A stretch of 64,000 bases of DNA from Arthrobacter sp. 9AX (GCF_902506095.1 NZ_LR733293.1:1319103-1383102), one strand, 5' to 3'. Counted from the stretch's first letter, positions 9,401 through 17,893 are shown. Notes: generated by a model not told the origin, from the letters alone. Numbers and translations: made by a program.

Positions 9401-11903
9401 CGAAGCCTCCGACGTCGACTTGGCGGAAAATCAGAGGAAATGGCTCGAAGCCCGGGACAGCCTTGTCGCCTTCTTCGACCCCCAACGCTCCGTTGAACTG
9501 AGAGCGGAGCTGAACCGAGATCTCGAAGATGCCGAAGTCCTCCTTGTCGACATGGGCGCCGACCCGGCCGCCGACGTCGACATTTGGTACGAGTACAAGA
9601 AGCTTTATGCTTTGCTGAGCGCTAACGGCCTCGCAGCGACATTGGCTTCTCTGCGAGACTCACACGCGCCCTCATCTCACGTCATTCCCGCCGTGGAACG
9701 AGCGGCGCTTGAGCCGTGGGCTGAGCATGTAATTGCAGAAGACGGCAGGCTCTCCGAACACCGAGCCTCTGGCAGGGAGGCATTGCTCGAACAGTTCAAG
9801 GACCTGGACACGCGGTTGATAAGCAACGCCCATAGCGCGATCGTGGAAGCCTGCGTCGCCAGGCGGCCACGCTCCAGCGCGGGGCCGGCCGCAGTGATCG
9901 CCCACGAGGCAAACAAGAAATCGCGTCACAAGCCGATCAGGCGGTTGCTCGAGGAAACCGGCTCCATCGTTCAGGCGCTCAAACCCTGTTTCATGATGAG
10001 CCCTCTGTCCGTCTCCCAGTACCTCCCGCCCACGCTGGAGTTCGACGTCGTGATCTTCGACGAAGCGTCGCAAGTGATGCCTGCTGATTCGGTCAACTGC
10101 ATATACCGAGGCAAGCAGCTGATCGTTGCGGGGGACCAGAAGCAGCTTCCGCCGACGTCGTTCTTTTCTTCAGCGGATGTAGAGACAGACGATGAGGACG
10201 AGCCGGACACCTTCGACAGCGTTCTAGATCTCTGTAAGGCATCCGGTGCCATGGTTTCGCTGCCTCTCTCATGGCACTACAGGAGCCTGCACGAAGACCT
10301 CATCACCTATTCGAACTACCGGATTTACGAGGGGAAGCTCAACACCTTTCCCGGTGCCACGCATGAAGCCAATGACCTTGGCGTTCACCACGAGTATGTT
10401 GCTGGTGTTTACCAACGTGGTGCAGGCAGCCGAAATCCGATCGAGGCGGAGCGCGTCGTTGACCGCGTGCTCGAGCACAGGCGCCTTAACTCGGACTTCT
10501 CCCTTGGTGTGGTGACTTTTTCGAGTCAGCAGGCCGAGGCAGTCTCTGAGGCCATTGAACGCCGTGCGGAGCATGAACCGCTACTTGCGGGCCTCATGGA
10601 AGACCACGACCGACTGCACGGATTCTTTGTCAAGAACATCGAATCGGTGCAGGGTGACGAACGCGACACCATTATATTCAGTGTTGGATACGGCCCGGAC
10701 GAGTTGGGCAAGCTGACAATGAACTTCGGCCCCCTAACCCGCAAGGGCGGTGAACGTCGACTTAACGTTGCAATCACCCGGGCTCGACGGCGGGTGGAAG
10801 TTGTCAGTTCCTTCTACGCCGGAGACATGACCGACGGTGCCTCCGAAGGCAACCGTCACCTAAAGAACTACCTTGACTTCGCTGCCCGAGGGCGGGCAGC
10901 CCTGGCCTCGGACATCTCCGGAAATGAAGGCGAAGCTGACAGCCCGTTCGAGGAAGAGGTCTTGCGGGTTATCCGTTCCTGGGGCTACGACGCCGTCTCG
11001 CAGGTTGGTGCGGCCGGCTACAGAATCGACATCGGCGTGCGCCACCCCGACAAAGCCGGAACATTTATGCTGGGCATCGAGTGTGACGGAGCCGCCTATC
11101 ACTCTGCCAAAAGCGCGCGCGACCGTGACCGGCTCCGGGAGTCGGTTTTGCGCGGCCTGGGTTGGGAAATTCACCGCATCTGGGGTCTGAGTTGGTATCG
11201 AGACCGTGCCACCCAAGAAGCTGCACTCAAAGTGGCGCTGGATGCTGCAATTCGAGGTGGAAGTCTTATCCCAGCGATTTCCGGCCCAGCCGAACAGCCG
11301 GAGCCGATGGAATTTGAAGAAATTGATCTTGCGGCCCCACCCGCCTGGACTGTCCCATACAAAATCGCGGCGCAACCGCCCCGCCGGTACCGGTATCAAC
11401 CAGGAGACTCAGACGCCGTATCAGACCTCATTTTGTACGCCAGTCACGTGGTAAGCGTCGAAGCCCCGATGCATATCGAGACATTTCACGCCCGATTGCG
11501 AGAGCACTGGGGAACGGGCGGAATCGGATCTCGTGTTCGAGCGAATGTTGAACGTGCGCTGTCGTTGGCTCGAGTTAGCGGAACGAAAATTAATCTGGAC
11601 AAGGAAGGCTTCATCAGGGTCGCCGGGGCGGACGCAGTTAACGTGCGGCGCCCAACGGGTGTGGCTGACTTGAGGAAGGCTGGGGCGATCCCACCAGAAG
11701 AGTTTGACGAAGCAGTCCGGCTTGTGGTGGCCGACGCTATCGTAATTACGGAAGAAGAGCTCCTCGTCGCAGTACGCAATGTTTTCGGGTGGGCAAGACG
11801 GGGCCCGGACATCCATACCGCTCTTCAGCGAAGCTTGCTACGAGCTGCTAAGAAGGGTTACTGCGTTCGAAGGCCAGACGGGTCCTACGAGACCACGCAG
11901 TAA
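6426..11903 (+). CDS. Giant DUF4011 - SF1 helicase (AAA_11/AAA_12) - Vsr-like nuclease (MTES_1575) - DUF3320 protein
   Basis: 1825 residues, GTG start after AAGGGGAG. The N-terminal 200 residues resemble DUF4011 (RQRLVYF start, LLLVPVRL segment). Walker A GPPGTGKS is at residues 310-317 and FVSEKAAALDVV follows. A long helical insertion of roughly 850 residues separates this from motif II FDEAS (D1212, E1213) and GDQKQLPPTSFF. The second RecA domain ends with NVAITRARRRVEVVSS. A Vsr/MTES_1575-type endonuclease domain comes next, with acidic residues in RIDIGVRH and ECDG (E1552, D1554) and H1559. A DUF3320-like winged domain ends the protein. Such proteins are common in actinobacterial defence islands. 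Helicase plus nuclease on one chain suggests recognition and cutting of foreign or damaged nucleic acid; that role is inferred. It probably shares a transcript with its neighbours. Confidence 0.88.
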   Translation: MSTGKGVLDKKLALQMQRWRDDLLSIDRRQRLVYFQHPKSGTFEIVEPGCLDVEAIVNDGDVILESGVPVERAADDSAAGMGLPTRGPRTLRIAAKTPAQVLSTSKRLHQRSEQEYADRGVWTLYLGYGMLNWIDPADAKKISSPLLLVPVRLVKEGQQYVLRRTEDEPALNTALGLKISRDFAVELPELDVDDLTVSKVLSGVRRAVSHEPGWTVDDRVVMSIFSFHKEAMYRDLEQNEAKIVANGMIQLMALGPEAPHSSDFSFDPVTDEDLDSHLAPEKLHSILDADGSQRKCVLAAREGRSFIMDGPPGTGKSQTIANIIAELIATGKTVLFVSEKAAALDVVRDRLTNRQLDPFLLELHSHKATRKQVVQTLHAELTRRPVAKSSFTDTDRSQLAKSRKRLTDHSNAMNEIRRPLGRSLHDVLGRLAQLTDFDAYPTGDPKVLGSLSAEDLAELHMAATSLSKVWRPAEDGESFAWRGLAGEGLTQAQIKDLDSAVSSLSQATERLLRTVHLFDAQMPFWTVGLDSAGVQSRTLLTSLLRDRRKVPPAWLSAANLAPLLARMEKLEAEEHLFSAREDRVRQVCGDRWTRTDQDLQVPLDEFVKRDPKFFTRSLDELTFAEIDGVEQGAAAAADQIGSIMEKARALGRLFDVELDALTLNKCRALSSLAELSQGGSLPEPQWINPSVQGALDESARVLAELSAIVRERQAAMESTFRPEILALDINGLKVRFDTQHRGLKLWSKQARLDKKTLREVTVAGVANKEVIALLGDALAWQTAQENLSAREPEYGPRLGSYYQGVATDFTRIAQALKVARSAIKLAGDDVSSNALARQLSRSSTPDAALIPLAREVAAMVERFGHETLALFSEKFLETIGDIPLGTLHGRLADAAENFSAARPLRLRLMELVGEIATPGAAGTALSQISDLARLEDATAQAAAGHAEALGPRYRTRGTDWAGLLADHEWASAVRKVVGGPIDEDAIRFVEDFEASDVDLAENQRKWLEARDSLVAFFDPQRSVELRAELNRDLEDAEVLLVDMGADPAADVDIWYEYKKLYALLSANGLAATLASLRDSHAPSSHVIPAVERAALEPWAEHVIAEDGRLSEHRASGREALLEQFKDLDTRLISNAHSAIVEACVARRPRSSAGPAAVIAHEANKKSRHKPIRRLLEETGSIVQALKPCFMMSPLSVSQYLPPTLEFDVVIFDEASQVMPADSVNCIYRGKQLIVAGDQKQLPPTSFFSSADVETDDEDEPDTFDSVLDLCKASGAMVSLPLSWHYRSLHEDLITYSNYRIYEGKLNTFPGATHEANDLGVHHEYVAGVYQRGAGSRNPIEAERVVDRVLEHRRLNSDFSLGVVTFSSQQAEAVSEAIERRAEHEPLLAGLMEDHDRLHGFFVKNIESVQGDERDTIIFSVGYGPDELGKLTMNFGPLTRKGGERRLNVAITRARRRVEVVSSFYAGDMTDGASEGNRHLKNYLDFAARGRAALASDISGNEGEADSPFEEEVLRVIRSWGYDAVSQVGAAGYRIDIGVRHPDKAGTFMLGIECDGAAYHSAKSARDRDRLRESVLRGLGWEIHRIWGLSWYRDRATQEAALKVALDAAIRGGSLIPAISGPAEQPEPMEFEEIDLAAPPAWTVPYKIAAQPPRRYRYQPGDSDAVSDLILYASHVVSVEAPMHIETFHARLREHWGTGGIGSRVRANVERALSLARVSGTKINLDKEGFIRVAGADAVNVRRPTGVADLRKAGAIPPEEFDEAVRLVVADAIVITEEELLVAVRNVFGWARRGPDIHTALQRSLLRAAKKGYCVRRPDGSYETTQ

Positions 11904-12041
11904 TCCGAGTGCCTGAAGCGTGAACGATACCGGTGGGCAGATCGGTCCGGCAATCCGACTAGTGTTGTCACACGCTCCTACCTGCTGTTCCCTGTTGGAC
12001 GCCTTCACCATGCCTAGTAAGAATTTTCGATCGGAGTTCCC

Positions 12042-13895
12042 ATGTCCCAAGAACCCACACTGCTCTTTCTGCACGGCGTCGGAGACGGAAACAGAGACCG
12101 TGCCTGGCTGACTGGCCTTGAGGCGGCGTTATCGCGTCTGGGGTATCCGGGCATAAACCCTGAACGCATTCTTACACCCAGGTATGCTCACGCCCTCAGG
12201 GACAGTGATGAATCCTTCCCTCTTCCGAAGATCAACGTCAAGCAGCCTGCGAGGGAAAAGGTCCGCCAGAATCGCAGGGATTTTGAGCGACGCACGGCTG
12301 CACTGGAGTTTCGGTTAGGAAGACATGACCACGGACGCGGCTGGGGTGGCGCCGAACTAGTGGTTAACGGGGCGGCGAACCTTCCCGGTTTCGCGCAAGT
12401 CCGAAAGTACCTCGGTGACGCTGACGTCAGAGCACAGGTTCTGCGGCTCATACTGAGCAAAGTGCCCGCAGCCGGCCGGATAGTAATTGTTGGTCATAGC
12501 CTAGGGTCGGTAATTGCTGCAGACCTGATTCAGCGGTTACCAAAAGAGCTCGAGGTGGTCGGCATGGTCACCATCGGCAGCCCACTGGCGAGCGGCAGAT
12601 TCAATGTCGACAAGCTGCGTGAAAATATGCAGGAACCACCTACGAACTTGGCTTGGTGGGCAAATTTCTGGAATGTGCTGGACCCCGTGGCTGCCCACAG
12701 GGGCCTGTCGTCCGTGTACAACTGGATGCTGGACTTCCGTATTGCAACTGGATTCAACAACCACGTACACGACGCCGAATCGTACCTTTCACACGACGCG
12801 GTCGCCGAAGCCGTGGGGTTTGGGCTCTTCGGATCCAAGTCCAAGGAAATCGTCCTTGCGGAGCGAGGTCTCGATATTCCACTGGATGCGTCTGAACTGA
12901 CTGCCTTGGTGGCACTGCGCTATGCCCATCTGCTCAAGGAACGGCTCGACGGCGAACAAGGTATCCGCTTTGCTGGAGCGTTGCGGCAAGTGCAGGCCGC
13001 AGTCGTCGATGAAATTCGGCAAAGGAATAGGGAAGCGGCAAGGCCGCTGCCCTCTGAAATTGCAAGGCTGGCCTTCGACGCATCTGACTCGAATGCGAAT
13101 GTTCCTGCACCCCTGCCAAGCCGTCACATCGCTAAAGAGGACGCGGTAACGCTGCTGACAGTTCTGGCATCCGAAAATGTGATCAGGCCCTTTGATATCA
13201 ATGTAGACCGCGGGAAATGGCTCGGCGCAATGCAAGAGCTTACGTCGGAGATGGGGTTGAGCAGCCAGTACGGTACTCACGTTTTTGAGGCTGCCAGGGA
13301 GGCCCAAGATGTGCTCAGTGGGGCGCTTGTAATTGATTGGAAGAAATGGGGAGCACTCGGCGCGGGTGCAGTTGCACTAGTCGTTGCTACCGGCGGTCTG
13401 GCCCTGGCTGCGGCACCTGGGGTAGTCGGTGCCGCAGTCATCACGAGTGCCTTGGCCGGATTCGGTCCCGGCGGAATGATTGGTGGACTTCTAACTGCAG
13501 GAACGCTGGTGGGTGCGGGTGGTGGTGGCATCGCTTTTAGCCTTGCCAGCCCCGGCACTTCAGCCGAAACCGTGGAAGCAGTGATTCAGCGCCGCTTGGC
13601 GGCCGCGATACTGCGCCAGCGGCAAAAGCTTGAACCGGACTACACGTTGTGGAGCATCCTAACTTCGAATGAGATAACAGTCCGCCGCGAATATGAGCGG
13701 CTGGACGAGTTCTCCGATGACTCCTCTCAGGCACTGAAAGAGCTGAAGAAGAAGCTTGAGACCATTGGAAGGGCCCTGAAGTACCTATCCGAGAGTGGCC
13801 TTGAGCCGAAGCTGGTTGAAGATCTAGCCGAAGATGCAGAGGACCTGGCGGAGAGCCGAGACACTGCTGCGCGCCAGCCCTCACCACTTAACTAG
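12042..13895 (+). CDS. Alpha/beta hydrolase with C-terminal membrane hairpin (lipase/esterase-like)
   Basis: 617 residues. The N-terminus opens with TLLFLHGVGDGNRD, an oxyanion-type strand, and the nucleophile elbow GHSLG sits at 151-155 (S153). Possible acid and base residues lie in NVLDPVAAH and HDAESYLSHDAV. After a helical middle region, residues about 435-515 form a long Gly/Ala-rich hydrophobic stretch that should make one or two membrane segments, followed by a charged C-terminal coiled region. The combination resembles DUF726/TMCO4-like or lipase-effector hydrolases rather than a metabolic esterase. It lies 138 bp after the giant helicase, same strand, so it may be a membrane-acting effector of the island. 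No biochemical substrate can be inferred. Confidence 0.75.
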   Translation: MSQEPTLLFLHGVGDGNRDRAWLTGLEAALSRLGYPGINPERILTPRYAHALRDSDESFPLPKINVKQPAREKVRQNRRDFERRTAALEFRLGRHDHGRGWGGAELVVNGAANLPGFAQVRKYLGDADVRAQVLRLILSKVPAAGRIVIVGHSLGSVIAADLIQRLPKELEVVGMVTIGSPLASGRFNVDKLRENMQEPPTNLAWWANFWNVLDPVAAHRGLSSVYNWMLDFRIATGFNNHVHDAESYLSHDAVAEAVGFGLFGSKSKEIVLAERGLDIPLDASELTALVALRYAHLLKERLDGEQGIRFAGALRQVQAAVVDEIRQRNREAARPLPSEIARLAFDASDSNANVPAPLPSRHIAKEDAVTLLTVLASENVIRPFDINVDRGKWLGAMQELTSEMGLSSQYGTHVFEAAREAQDVLSGALVIDWKKWGALGAGAVALVVATGGLALAAAPGVVGAAVITSALAGFGPGGMIGGLLTAGTLVGAGGGGIAFSLASPGTSAETVEAVIQRRLAAAILRQRQKLEPDYTLWSILTSNEITVRREYERLDEFSDDSSQALKELKKKLETIGRALKYLSESGLEPKLVEDLAEDAEDLAESRDTAARQPSPLN

Positions 13896-14086
13896 ATGTA
13901 CTGTTCACGGGGGGGTGGAACGGTGCGGTTCCCGGCTCATAGCCCAGGTCTAAGGGTAGTACCGCCTCAGGATCCGCGAGCTTTGAATCCTGCATATGGG
14001 ATGAGGCGACTTGGCCCTGATACGGCAGGCCGTTCCGTACTGTGACCACCCGAGGGCGTTCCGACGTCAAATGAAAATGGAGACTC

Positions 14087-14719
14087 ATGCTTTCAAAGTT
14101 GTTCAAAGCGCGGTTCCGGCTTTGGCCTGTTCTGTTGATCACCGCATTGGTTGTTGCTGGATCGGGCGCCGCACTCGCATCCGGTGCGATTAACCAAATG
14201 GCACTCAGGTCGCTTTTCAGCAGCAGCTCGCACGAACGTGATTCACAGGTGGTTCAGTCTGTTACTCGCTTGCAAGAGGTCGCACTGCTCAGCCTCCACA
14301 TCGAGGGTATCTCGAAGCACGAAAGCAATGGGGAGATTTTCGGTGTTGCCGTACCCGCGAGTGAGAAAACGACCCTGATTCAGTACAAGTTCAATGCAAA
14401 ATTGGGCATTGATGGATCACAGGTGTTGATCGAGCCTACTGGCCCGGATTCTTTTCGGGTAACCATCCCTCAATTTATTGGCATCGGCTTCGACGAGCCG
14501 ACGTTTGAGGACCCCCTCGAGATGAGCAATGCGCTTAGCTGGCTGGCAGCGCCAGCTGTCCAAACCCGCATGATTAACAGCATCCTCAGCGACGAGAACA
14601 AGCAGAAGTACATCTCCCAAAACGAAGCAGCGCTAAAGGAGCAGGCGAGGCTTTTCTACTCCCGACTCATCGAAAGCGTTGATTCCGAAATCAACGTCGA
14701 ATTCGAGTTCGCGGGGTAG
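14087..14719 (+). CDS. DUF4230-like membrane-anchored protein
   Basis: 210 residues with an N-terminal membrane anchor (about residues 13-35) after a basic KLFKARFR stretch. The rest is a soluble domain with alternating strands. The stretch ASEKTTLIQYKFNAKLGID is typical of DUF4230 proteins (Tyr/Phe-Lys strand followed by GID). The C-terminal helix QARLFYSRLIES is followed by a beta strand. The domain probably faces the cell exterior, since the N-terminus is basic. The function of DUF4230 is unknown. The gene ends the plus-strand run of the helicase island, 191 bp after the hydrolase. Confidence 0.65.
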   Translation: MLSKLFKARFRLWPVLLITALVVAGSGAALASGAINQMALRSLFSSSSHERDSQVVQSVTRLQEVALLSLHIEGISKHESNGEIFGVAVPASEKTTLIQYKFNAKLGIDGSQVLIEPTGPDSFRVTIPQFIGIGFDEPTFEDPLEMSNALSWLAAPAVQTRMINSILSDENKQKYISQNEAALKEQARLFYSRLIESVDSEINVEFEFAG

Positions 14720-14847
14720 ACGCCCGCAGCGCTCCGTCCTTGCCCCATGGATGGAATTGCAGACAGCAGGAAGGACGACGCATGTGATGGCGGAGGTTCA
14801 GCCTCCAATCCGACCCTGTGGCTGGCAAACCTTTCAGCGTTGGAGAA

Positions 14848-15405
14848 TTAGATGGAAGCCCCCATCGTCTTGGAGACCCGGCTCAACCCCCGGCTAAAGC
14901 TACGCGTGAACACCCATAGCAGCACGTCCTCGCCGGGCACGTGCCAGTCGCGCTCGGGCGCGCGGCGGAAGCCCAGCGACTGGTAGAGGCCATGGGCGCG
15001 CTCCATGAAGGTGGCGCTGGTGATGCTGATCCCCTCGACTCCGGGCAGCCGTCGGGCGTGCTCCACGATCTCGCGCACCACCGCCCGGCCCACGCCGCCG
15101 CCCTGGTGCGCCGGATCCACGGCCAGCATCCGGAACTCGAGTTCCCCGTCCTGCGCGATCTCGCTGTACGGCTGGCCGGCGAACGTTAGCGTCACCGCCG
15201 CCACCACCTTTCCGGCGGCCTCTGCCACCCACACCTGCGCGTGCTCGGCACGGTGCTCCACGTCCTCCAGCACACTCATGTACGGATGGTCGGCAGAAAA
15301 GTGCCCGGCCCGGAGATAGGCGTCGCGGGTGATGCGCCGGACCTCCGGGAAGTCGACGGGCACCGCTAGGCGGAAGGTGACAGCCAGCGGCAGAGTGACA
15401 GTCAC
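14848..15405 (-). CDS. GNAT family N-acetyltransferase (module copy A)
   Basis: 185 residues with the GNAT fold: AEAAGKVVAAVTLTF strand pair, then the acetyl-CoA loop HQGGGVGRAVV near residue 105, and the C-terminal AHGLYQSLGFRRAPE motif. The start GTG overlaps the ribokinase stop (GTGA), showing translational coupling. Against copy B the proteins match up to VLLWVFT. Copy A then continues with an unrelated 18-residue tail, reading into DNA that resembles the dispersed intergenic repeat found beside copy B. The substrate is unknown; its constant pairing with ribokinase suggests a salvage or detoxification role. Confidence 0.87.
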   Translation of the reverse strand: MTVTLPLAVTFRLAVPVDFPEVRRITRDAYLRAGHFSADHPYMSVLEDVEHRAEHAQVWVAEAAGKVVAAVTLTFAGQPYSEIAQDGELEFRMLAVDPAHQGGGVGRAVVREIVEHARRLPGVEGISITSATFMERAHGLYQSLGFRRAPERDWHVPGEDVLLWVFTRSFSRGLSRVSKTMGASI

Positions 15406-16271
15406 GAGGACGCGCCCGAAGCGGCAGCAACACGCTCGACGTAATGGCGCAACTGTGCCAAATCCGGCTGCGAGGTCGGATCGCCCACGGCGTCGGCACC
15501 GACGGCATTGGCCACAGCCAGGGCACGGCTGTAGTCCAGTCCGCTCCGCAGCGCCAGGACAAGGGCGGCGCAGAATGCGTCACCCGCGCCCACGGTGTTT
15601 GCCACGGAAACAGCAACGGACGGCGCCTGAGCCACCTTCCGGCCGTGCTCGAACATCGCCGAGCCGTCCTTGCCGTACGTCACCGCCACCAGCTTCGCCT
15701 CGGCGAGGGCCGGAATCAGGGCGTACTCGCTCTCGTTGACGATCACCAGGTCGCAGCGCTCCAGAAGCTCCGCCGGCAGGTCCATGGCCGGCGCCGCGTT
15801 CAGCACAAAGAAACCCTGTGCCTTCCGCGCGGCCTCCAGCACCACGTCCAGGCCCACCTCAAGCTGGCACAGCACCGTCTCCTCGGGTCCGAATTCCACA
15901 CCGTCCAGCGACAGGTGCGAGTTGGCGCCCGGACACACCACGATCTGGTTCTCACCGTCGCGGTCCACCACGATCAGGGCCGTCCCGGTCGGCTCGGGCA
16001 GTACGGAAACATCCGAAGTATCCACGCCGGCGGCAGCCAGGGCATCCAGCATCCGCTGCCCGGACGCGTCCTCACCGACGGCACCGACCATCCGGGCACT
16101 GCCGCAAAGCCGGGCTGCGGCCGCGGCCTGGTTGGCGCCCTTGCCGCCGGGCTGCTCGGACAGGACGGCGCCGCCGATGGTTTCGCCTGCGGTCGGAAGC
16201 CGTTCGGCGGTGGCGATGAGGTCCAGGTTGATGCTGCCGACCACGGTAACGGCAGGGCGTGTTGTGTTCAT
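15402..16271 (-). CDS. rbsK: Ribokinase (PfkB family), module copy A
   Basis: 289 residues. PfkB signatures: VVGSINLDLIATAERLP near the N-terminus, the sugar-binding GGKGANQAAAAARL stretch, and the C-terminal NTVGAGDAFCAALVLAL with the catalytic Asp of GAGD. It phosphorylates ribose to ribose-5-phosphate. With the nucleoside hydrolase and transporter next door, the likely flow is nucleoside import, cleavage to base plus ribose, then ribose phosphorylation. The gene is divergent from the transporter across a shared operator region, and its stop overlaps the GNAT start. Confidence 0.92.
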   Translation of the reverse strand: MNTTRPAVTVVGSINLDLIATAERLPTAGETIGGAVLSEQPGGKGANQAAAAARLCGSARMVGAVGEDASGQRMLDALAAAGVDTSDVSVLPEPTGTALIVVDRDGENQIVVCPGANSHLSLDGVEFGPEETVLCQLEVGLDVVLEAARKAQGFFVLNAAPAMDLPAELLERCDLVIVNESEYALIPALAEAKLVAVTYGKDGSAMFEHGRKVAQAPSVAVSVANTVGAGDAFCAALVLALRSGLDYSRALAVANAVGADAVGDPTSQPDLAQLRHYVERVAAASGASS

Positions 16272-16330
16272 GGGACAACTCTCTCAGGGGGAGGGCCGGA
16301 AGCGGCCGGGCTTTCGAAAAAGTGTAGCGT

Positions 16331-16369
16331 ATGGTTGTACTTGTGAGTCATACATGGTTGTATAACAAC
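16331..16369. promoter_or_regulatory. Operator/promoter region of module copy A (GTTGT-ATA-ACAAC)
   Basis: The 148-bp divergent gap between ribokinase and transporter holds two direct ATGGTTGTA elements, at 16331 and 16354 (23 bp apart). The second is part of a perfect inverted repeat GTTGT-ATA-ACAAC at 16357-16369. The same arrangement is kept in copy B while surrounding bases differ, which points to regulator binding, most simply by the module's HutC-type GntR protein. TTGTAC at 16335 with TGTATA at 16359 could be a -35/-10 pair for the transporter. Confidence 0.6.
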
Positions 16370-16419
16370 TCGAATCGCTACGAAAGGCGATCCCTTCTGC
16401 TCGAACAAAGGAGTTTGAT

Positions 16420-17864
16420 GTGAACACCCCGACCCCCGCGGCAGCCGCGCCGCCCGCCCAAGGAGGCGCCGCCGCCGTACTTCCCGACAACGACGCCACC
16501 AAACTCTCCGGCCGCCGCGCCGCCCTGCTGATCTCCACCCTGCTGCTGGGCGTGCTGTCCTTCCAGCTGAACGCCAGCATGGTCACCCCCGCGCTGCCGC
16601 AGATCGCCGCGAGCTTCGGCGAAAGCGCGGACAGCGCCGCCCCCGTCCAGTCCATGTTCTTCCTGGCCGGCGCCATCGCCGGGCCCGTGATCGGCCGGTG
16701 GAGCGACTCATCGGCCGGCGCGCCGCGCTGCTGCTGGTCCTGGGCATCATGGGCGCCGGCACCCTCCTCTGCATCGCCGCGCCCACCCTGCCGCTGCTCG
16801 TCACCGGCCGGTTCCTGCAGGGCGTCTCCAGCGCCGTGTTCGCGCTCGCCTACATCGTGCTCAGCGAGAACCTGCAGGCCAAAGTTTTCGGCACTTCCGT
16901 GGGTATCATCGCCGCCATCAACGGGGGAGTGGGCGGCGTGGACGGCTACGCGGGCGGGCTCATGGCCGAGACCCTCGGCTTCCGGTCCATCTTCGTCGTC
17001 GTGCTCGTCCTCACCGCCATCGCCGCTTTCTGCATCTTCCGCCTGGTGCCCGCCGGGCGCCCCGTTGGGGTGCGCGGCGCCATGGACTGGTGGGGTGCCG
17101 GCTCCCTCTCGCTGTTCCTGGTGTTCCTGACGTACTTCGTCTCCGACGGTTCGGCCGCCGGCTGGACCTCGCCCACCGCCCTGGCCCTGCTGGCCGGCAC
17201 CGTGTTGTCCTTTGCGGGATTCTGGGTCATCGAGAAGCGCCGCAGCCACCCGCTCATCGCCGTGCACCACCTGCGCTCCCGCCAGGTGTGGCCGGTCATC
17301 GCCACCACCGTCCTCACCCTGGCCGGCATCTTCGCGGTCATCAACTTCACCGTGGTGCTTTTGAGCCAGGATTCCGACGGCGGCTTCGGGCTGAGTGCCT
17401 CCATCTCGGCTTTGCTGTTCCTTACCCCCGCCGCGCTGATCGGCGTCTTCGCCGCACCTTTGGCCGGGTGGCTGGCGGACCGGCGCGGGTGGGTGCGGAC
17501 GTTGCGGCTGGGGACGTCGTTGAGCCTGGTGTGTGCCGTGGTGGCCGCTCTGTTTTCCTCCAGCCCCGTGGCGGTGTTTGTTGCCGTTGCCTGCCTGGGT
17601 ATCTTTTACAACGGCTTCTTCCTGACCGCCATCAACGGGCTCTCGGTGCTTTTGTCTCCGAAGGAGGCCCCGGCGGCCCTGCCCGGCATCAACGGTGCGT
17701 CGTTCGGGATCGGGGCGAGCCTCGGCGTCGTCCTGGTGGCGCCGTTCGCCGCCCAGGCCACGGCCGCCGGGTACGCCACCGCCCTCTGGATCTCGGTGGG
17801 CATCACCGCCGCCGCGTTCATCGTCAGCCTCTTCGTCGCCGCCCCCAAGCGCGAGACGGTCTAA
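16420..17864 (+). pseudogene. MFS transporter (module copy A), disrupted by a 1-bp deletion
   Basis: GTG start at 16420 behind AAAGGAG. The frame runs normally through 12-14-TM MFS sequence (STLLLGVLSFQLNASMVTPALPQ) until GRWSD. Copy B reads GACTTCATC there; copy A reads GACTCATC, missing one T at about 16706-16709. The original frame then gives unrelated Ser/Pro/Arg-rich sequence, while the true protein continues in another frame to the stop at 17864 with near identity to copy B. Restoring one base gives about 481 residues, like copy B's 480. It is either a genuine recent inactivation or a sequencing error. The downstream fragment has an ATG at 16698 but no plausible ribosome site. Intact relatives would be nucleoside or sugar exporters/importers of the DHA2-like MFS type. 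Confidence 0.85.
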
Positions 17865-17893
17865 CCCCTCTATCTGTTGCGAAGGACTCTATT

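Noticed and set aside
862..11903. Assignment to a named defence system such as Mokosh or DISARM
   Set aside because: The required partner domains (phospholipase-D, kinase, methyltransferase) are not present in the visible genes.
16420..17130. Programmed ribosomal frameshift in transporter copy A
   Set aside because: No slippery heptamer at the break, and copy B codes the same protein in one frame; a deletion is simpler.
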